A stretch of DNA of 9,430 nucleotides, taken from positions 1 to 9,430 of the forward strand of contig JAPLSR010000456.1 of NCBI GenBank assembly GCA_026398545.1, given 5' to 3'. Within the stretch, counting starts at the first letter, position 1. Every line of letters begins with the position of its first letter. Below, piece after piece: positions 6,121-9,430 of the stretch. The notes below the pieces were generated by a model that saw nothing but the letters and a program-made list of their open reading frames with translations, was not told the DNA's origin and ran no database searches. This stretch comes from Candidatus Sumerlaeota bacterium (GTDB taxonomy: Bacteria > Sumerlaeota > Sumerlaeia > MWCT01). Made by a program: the position numbers and the translations under genes.

Positions 6121-6163
6121 CAAGAAAAAATCGGGCGGCGAGTTCTGAGGCTGCGCCGCCCGA
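6121..6163 (-). terminator. Strong Rho-independent terminator of the amino-sugar cluster
   Basis: A perfect 10-bp GC-rich stem is formed by TCGGGCGGCG (6131-6140) and CGCCGCCCGA (6154-6163) with a 13-nt loop. On the minus strand it is followed by TTTTTTCTTG. It begins 27 nt after the deaminase-like stop codon, as expected for the end of that transcript. Confidence 0.85.
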
Positions 6164-6190
6164 TGATTGTGCGATTGATTTTGGGTAAGA

Positions 6191-7150
6191 TTACTTGGTC
6201 TTGTCGATGATTTTGATGCCCTTCTTTTTCAATTCGGCTTCTTTGCCGACGATGCCTTCGGCGGCGACAGCATCAATGACGTAAATCATATTGCCAGCAC
6301 CAGCGGCGAATTTTTGTCCGTAGGAAATAGGCACGTCAGCGGTTACAGGACCAAGAAGCGACTCGGCAACCGGCGCTGTCTTGCGAGGACCATTCGCCAC
6401 GAGCAGAACGGTCTTTGCTTTGTAAACCAAGACCACGCCCATGGAGATGGCGTAGTTCGGGCTGTCCTTAAACGAAGGGAAGTGCCCGTCTTTAACGGCG
6501 TTCCTGATGGTGTTGTCATCGAGCTTGACGAGGAGCATTCTCAGGTTGAGCGGGATGCCGGACTCATGGAAGGCAACATGACCGCGGCCGCCGACGCCGA
6601 CGATGTGCAGGTCAATCCCGCCAGCATACTCAATGGCTTTTTCATAAGCGTCCAAGATTTCCTTCTTGATATACTTGAGGTAAGCGATTTTTGCGGAAGC
6701 CTTGATGACGACTGCTTTGCCCTTGCCGGTTCCCTTCATCTCAAAATCGCTCTTAGACTTCTTCAGGGCGTTAATCAGTGCGGACTGGCAGATGAGCGTG
6801 CCAAAAGGAACATAGGTTCTGGCAAAAGTCTTTCTGAGTTTGCCGAAGAGTTGCTGAATCATGAAGTAGGAGTAGGATTCGGGATGCAAGGCGCGGAGCT
6901 GGGAATTCTCGCCGGGCAAGCCAATATACTCGTCTAAGTTGAACGAGATAACGTTGGCGGCGTCAAACCTTTCCTGATTATCTGCGAGATACTGATAGAG
7001 ACCGGTGGGGGAATTGCCGGTTGCCAGACCGAGGATGTATTTGGGTTTCTGCCTTGTGGGTTTGAAAGACTTGAGTTCCTTAAGGACAATCTTGCCCGCC
7101 TCTTCGCTCATGTGGGCGAAGTCTTTTGTAATGATAACGGTAAACGGCAT
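6191..7150 (-). CDS. Glucosamine-6-phosphate deaminase-like protein (NagB/SIS-like fold), divergent
   Basis: A 319-residue homologue of NagB, which converts glucosamine-6-phosphate to fructose-6-phosphate and ammonia in the cytosol. The phosphate loop LATGNSPTGLY (42-52), FNLDEYIGL (70-78, with the catalytic Asp73 equivalent of E. coli Asp72), HPESYSYFM (89-97) and GVGGRGHVAFHE (185-196) are visible. His191 and Glu196 correspond to E. coli His143 and Glu148, but the Asp141 position is Arg189. A Lys-rich stretch of roughly 50 residues around 120-175 makes it longer than the usual 260-270. The start ATG 7150 is chosen because AGGAG lies 8 nt before it; the in-frame GTG at 7159 overlaps that site. 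It follows the DUF4954-like gene by 71 nt and ends in a strong terminator. The missing Asp makes the substrate or activity uncertain. Confidence 0.85.
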   Translation of the reverse strand: MPFTVIITKDFAHMSEEAGKIVLKELKSFKPTRQKPKYILGLATGNSPTGLYQYLADNQERFDAANVISFNLDEYIGLPGENSQLRALHPESYSYFMIQQLFGKLRKTFARTYVPFGTLICQSALINALKKSKSDFEMKGTGKGKAVVIKASAKIAYLKYIKKEILDAYEKAIEYAGGIDLHIVGVGGRGHVAFHESGIPLNLRMLLVKLDDNTIRNAVKDGHFPSFKDSPNYAISMGVVLVYKAKTVLLVANGPRKTAPVAESLLGPVTADVPISYGQKFAAGAGNMIYVIDAVAAEGIVGKEAELKKKGIKIIDKTK

Positions 7151-7221
7151 ACGTTTCACTCCTTGAAAAATTTTCGGTATTCCTCAATTTATCGGAACGA
7201 AGTAAAGTGGACGCATCCGCA

Positions 7222-8862
7222 TTACTTCAATTTCGCGATCAGGTTCTGGACCTCAATCCTGGTCTTTTCCGCCTCTGCAAGGGTCTCCTTGACAAAGGCA
7301 TTATCCTTAGCGGCTTCATGAGCCTCGGCGTAATCAGGGATAACGCGCACGCCGCGCCTGTCATCCTTCACCTTGGATTCCTCCACATCGCGGGCGATTT
7401 TCACACACATGCCGGCATAGGCGCCGAGCAATGATTTCACATCTGCATCTTTGAATTCTAAAAGGATGATGGCGCGCTCATGCTCCCAGCGGGTGTCCGA
7501 GGTTTTAGTATTGAGCGCCTTCGGCACCACGTCAATTCTGCCTGAGGCGAACATCTCTTCAACTTTTTTCTTAAGTCCCTTCAGGGCATAATATCTGATG
7601 TAGTATGTGTAAGCCTCAATACCATTTTTGCGGGATTCCTCGCTCATGTAATTCTTGCCGAGTCCGTGAATATCCTTATCTGTATAATATGTCTTGACCT
7701 CTTTGACTGCGGAAAGGCGTTTGCGCGCCTCTATCATCATGTCAACAATATCGGGGCGGAAGACCTCAAACACGAACTGTGTGCGCTTTGCCTTGTTGCG
7801 CTTGATATATTTCCCCTCATTCCGCTTGATGCTGAAGATGTTATCGGAGAGCACCCAGCTGGGCATGATTTCGTTATAAGCGGGAGAAATTCCTTCAAGA
7901 CGGTCCGCCGGCGTGTTTATGAGGGAGAAGGGCATTTCAACTTTCTGCCCCAGGGCATTGACAGCGGTGGCGATGATGGAGTAGGGCGCATGGGAGAAAT
8001 CGGTGGGCATCTTGATGTTCACGCCGAGCCCGAAGAATGTCCCCTCGCCGCACCAGATTTCCTGGTCGGGCGCCTTGCCTGTATGGTTTGAACCAACATT
8101 GGCGCCATAACCCACGTTGCCTTTGCCTTCGGGCCAGTAAGCGGCGATGAGGAGCGCCTGGTGATGAAATCCAACGAACGGACCGCACAGGGAGGCGGTG
8201 CATTCGCCCTCGGCGACACCGGTGTTGGGACCGAGGATGGACTCCGTCACCTTGCCATGGCGCTCGGCGTGGCTATGCTCGGTCAGGATTGACTTATCCA
8301 CAATTGCCATGCTTGCCGCCTCACATCCCCACTGAAGGATGGACTTGCGCACAAATGCCCCGCCAGTCACCTCCGTAACCTCTTCCTCATTGGAGAGGAT
8401 TGTGGATTCATTGACGAGGGTCGCTCCGTCAATCAGCGCAGATGCACCGATGAAGGCGTTGACGACCTTCGGGGTGTTGCGCACAACTGCCTTCGCACAA
8501 ATGAAGCCCTTCGGAGATTTCACAGCATCAAGATACTTTGCAATGAACTCCTTGTATTCCTTCTGCAGTTCCTTATCGGCGCGATGGCCGCAAACAAGCT
8601 CCGCGACAGGGATGGTGAGCTCTGCATAAGACATGAGCTCACGCCCGCCGGTCTCAATTGCGATGTTCATCTCCACGCCATTTCCAAAGGCGGTCTCACC
8701 GCCGACAATTGAATCGCAATTGAACACTACCGCCCCGTCCTGAACAATATAGTTGGAGATGGAGCCAACATTCTTAAGAAGGACATCGCAGCCGATTTCA
8801 CAATCCTTGACCGTGCTGTGATAAATACCCACGGGATAAGTCAGGTTCCTGTCCACCTGCAC
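7222..8862 (-). CDS. DUF4954-like left-handed beta-helix protein (possible N-terminal truncation)
   Basis: A 546-residue frame from GTG 8862. The N-terminal two thirds has hexapeptide-like, Ile/Val/Gly-rich repeats (for example STVKDCEIGCDVLLKNVGSI) typical of left-handed beta-helix sugar nucleotidyl- and acyltransferases. The centre carries the family-type GYGANVGSNHTGKAPDQEIW block, followed by GTFFGLGVNIKMPTDFSHAPYS. The C-terminal third is charged and alpha-helical. I assign it to the DUF4954 group by recalled pattern; its reaction is unknown. AAGG precedes the GTG, but 38 further in-frame codons upstream (8863-8976, with NWDDILVARCF and ERIYHSSFFG) look like the family N-terminus and contain no ATG, GTG or TTG before a stop at 8977. 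It sits between sugar kinase and deaminase-like genes, suggesting amino-sugar or nucleotide-sugar metabolism. Confidence 0.75.
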   Translation of the reverse strand: MQVDRNLTYPVGIYHSTVKDCEIGCDVLLKNVGSISNYIVQDGAVVFNCDSIVGGETAFGNGVEMNIAIETGGRELMSYAELTIPVAELVCGHRADKELQKEYKEFIAKYLDAVKSPKGFICAKAVVRNTPKVVNAFIGASALIDGATLVNESTILSNEEEVTEVTGGAFVRKSILQWGCEAASMAIVDKSILTEHSHAERHGKVTESILGPNTGVAEGECTASLCGPFVGFHHQALLIAAYWPEGKGNVGYGANVGSNHTGKAPDQEIWCGEGTFFGLGVNIKMPTDFSHAPYSIIATAVNALGQKVEMPFSLINTPADRLEGISPAYNEIMPSWVLSDNIFSIKRNEGKYIKRNKAKRTQFVFEVFRPDIVDMMIEARKRLSAVKEVKTYYTDKDIHGLGKNYMSEESRKNGIEAYTYYIRYYALKGLKKKVEEMFASGRIDVVPKALNTKTSDTRWEHERAIILLEFKDADVKSLLGAYAGMCVKIARDVEESKVKDDRRGVRVIPDYAEAHEAAKDNAFVKETLAEAEKTRIEVQNLIAKLK

Positions 8863-8990
8863 ATCATCCTTGTGAGCGCAAGCGAGGATGCATTTCCCGA
8901 AGAAGCTGGAATGGTAAATCCGCTCTGGCGTAAAGCACCTGGCAACAAGGATATCATCCCAGTTTGGATCATCCCTTCAGGGGGACTGGT

Positions 8991-9430
8991 TCAAATTTCG
9001 GGATTGGAATAAAAGCTATTCAGAGCGATGGTGACTGCGCCGCGAATCCCCTGTTCGGCACCAAATGTCGCACGGTCAACCTTGACATGTTTTTCTATAT
9101 ACTCAAGCGTATGCACACGCAGATTTCCCTTGATACATTCAAGAAGGACATCGCAGGACTTGGATTCCACCATGATTCCGCCAAATAATATAACCTCGGG
9201 ACCAATGATATTCAGCAGGTTTGCAACACCTATGGCGAGATAATGACCAATATCTTTTATCAACCTATGGGCGAGACTATCGCCATCTGCGGCGGCAAGA
9301 CAGATTGCCTCAGCCGTGATTTCACCCCCGGGACCGGCAAATTCAAGAATCCGGGTATTGACGCCCTCCTTGATCGCATCTTTTACCTGCGCAACAAGGG
9401 CATAATCGGAGGCTACGCTTTCCAGACAGC
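8991..9430 (-). CDS. ROK-family sugar kinase, C-terminal part (5' end outside window)
   Basis: The frame is open to the window edge and gives about 146 C-terminal residues of a protein normally near 300. The visible part begins in CLESVASDYAL, the end of the ROK zinc motif (C.C....CLE). Then come AAADGDSLAHRLI (helix region), YLAIGVANLLNIIGPEVILFGG (the diagnostic C-terminal glycine-rich nucleotide-site strand) and FGAEQGIRGAVTIAL near the end. ROK kinases phosphorylate glucose, N-acetylglucosamine or N-acetylmannosamine; some ROK members are repressors, but the N-terminus that would tell is missing. The downstream deaminase-like gene favours an amino-sugar kinase. The stop is only 11 nt before the in-frame stop preceding the DUF4954-like frame, so the genes are tightly linked. 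Confidence 0.88.
   Translation of the reverse strand, partial: CLESVASDYALVAQVKDAIKEGVNTRILEFAGPGGEITAEAICLAAADGDSLAHRLIKDIGHYLAIGVANLLNIIGPEVILFGGIMVESKSCDVLLECIKGNLRVHTLEYIEKHVKVDRATFGAEQGIRGAVTIALNSFYSNPEI

Noticed and set aside
6314..6937. Long plus-strand open frame (207 codons)
   Set aside because: It lies wholly antisense to the deaminase-like gene, has no recognisable domain and no good ribosome-binding site; a shadow frame.
7666..8091. Plus-strand open frame of 141 codons
   Set aside because: It is antisense to the DUF4954-like coding region and lacks domain-like sequence.

Overview
The window most likely comes from the chromosome of an uncultured, probably anaerobic Gram-negative-type bacterium. 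A type IV pilin-like protein of a style common in PVC-related and neighbouring candidate phyla, a DUF4954-type beta-helix protein, a Nif3/zinc-ribbon housekeeping pair and a DUF134/NifX/radical-SAM metal cluster all fit this. No rRNA or other decisive marker is present, so the taxonomy is inference only. No tRNA, CRISPR array, transposase or phage gene was seen.

Left part (1-2600): a minus-strand prepilin gene with a perfect Shine-Dalgarno and a consensus -35 box is divergent from a plus-strand pair, a Nif3-family metalloprotein and a coiled-coil/C4 zinc-ribbon protein. The pair runs head-on into a minus-strand ABC-ATPase gene that stops resembling the family just after its Walker A motif. 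This is a real rearrangement scar or an assembly join near 2386-2413.

Middle (2600-5450): a compact minus-strand operon. In transcription order it encodes a DUF134 DNA-binding protein with a C-terminal zinc ribbon, a NifX/NifB-type cofactor-binding protein, an FmdB-like Cys-rich zinc ribbon, a COG0731-type radical SAM enzyme with a C-terminal winged helix, a class I methyltransferase, and the broken ABC ATPase. Gaps are very short (17 nt, 56 nt, 2 nt, an ATGA overlap, 3 nt). A near-perfect 20-bp palindrome sits on the predicted promoter of the DUF134 gene and is the best operator candidate in the window. I regard this operon as a metal- or Fe-S-cofactor system of unknown purpose.

Right part (5450-9430): a minus-strand amino-sugar cluster. 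In transcription order it encodes a ROK sugar kinase (running off the window), a DUF4954-like left-handed beta-helix protein and a glucosamine-6-phosphate-deaminase-like protein followed by a strong Rho-independent terminator. Beyond the terminator are an orphan DUF2442 gene and, directly after its stop codon, a decayed partial copy of the deaminase gene (internal and terminal pieces, 32 nt identical in one block). The deaminase homologue carries Arg where the family has a catalytic Asp, and has a long insertion. The DUF4954 reading frame has family-like sequence upstream of its first usable start codon, which suggests a frameshift or N-terminal loss.
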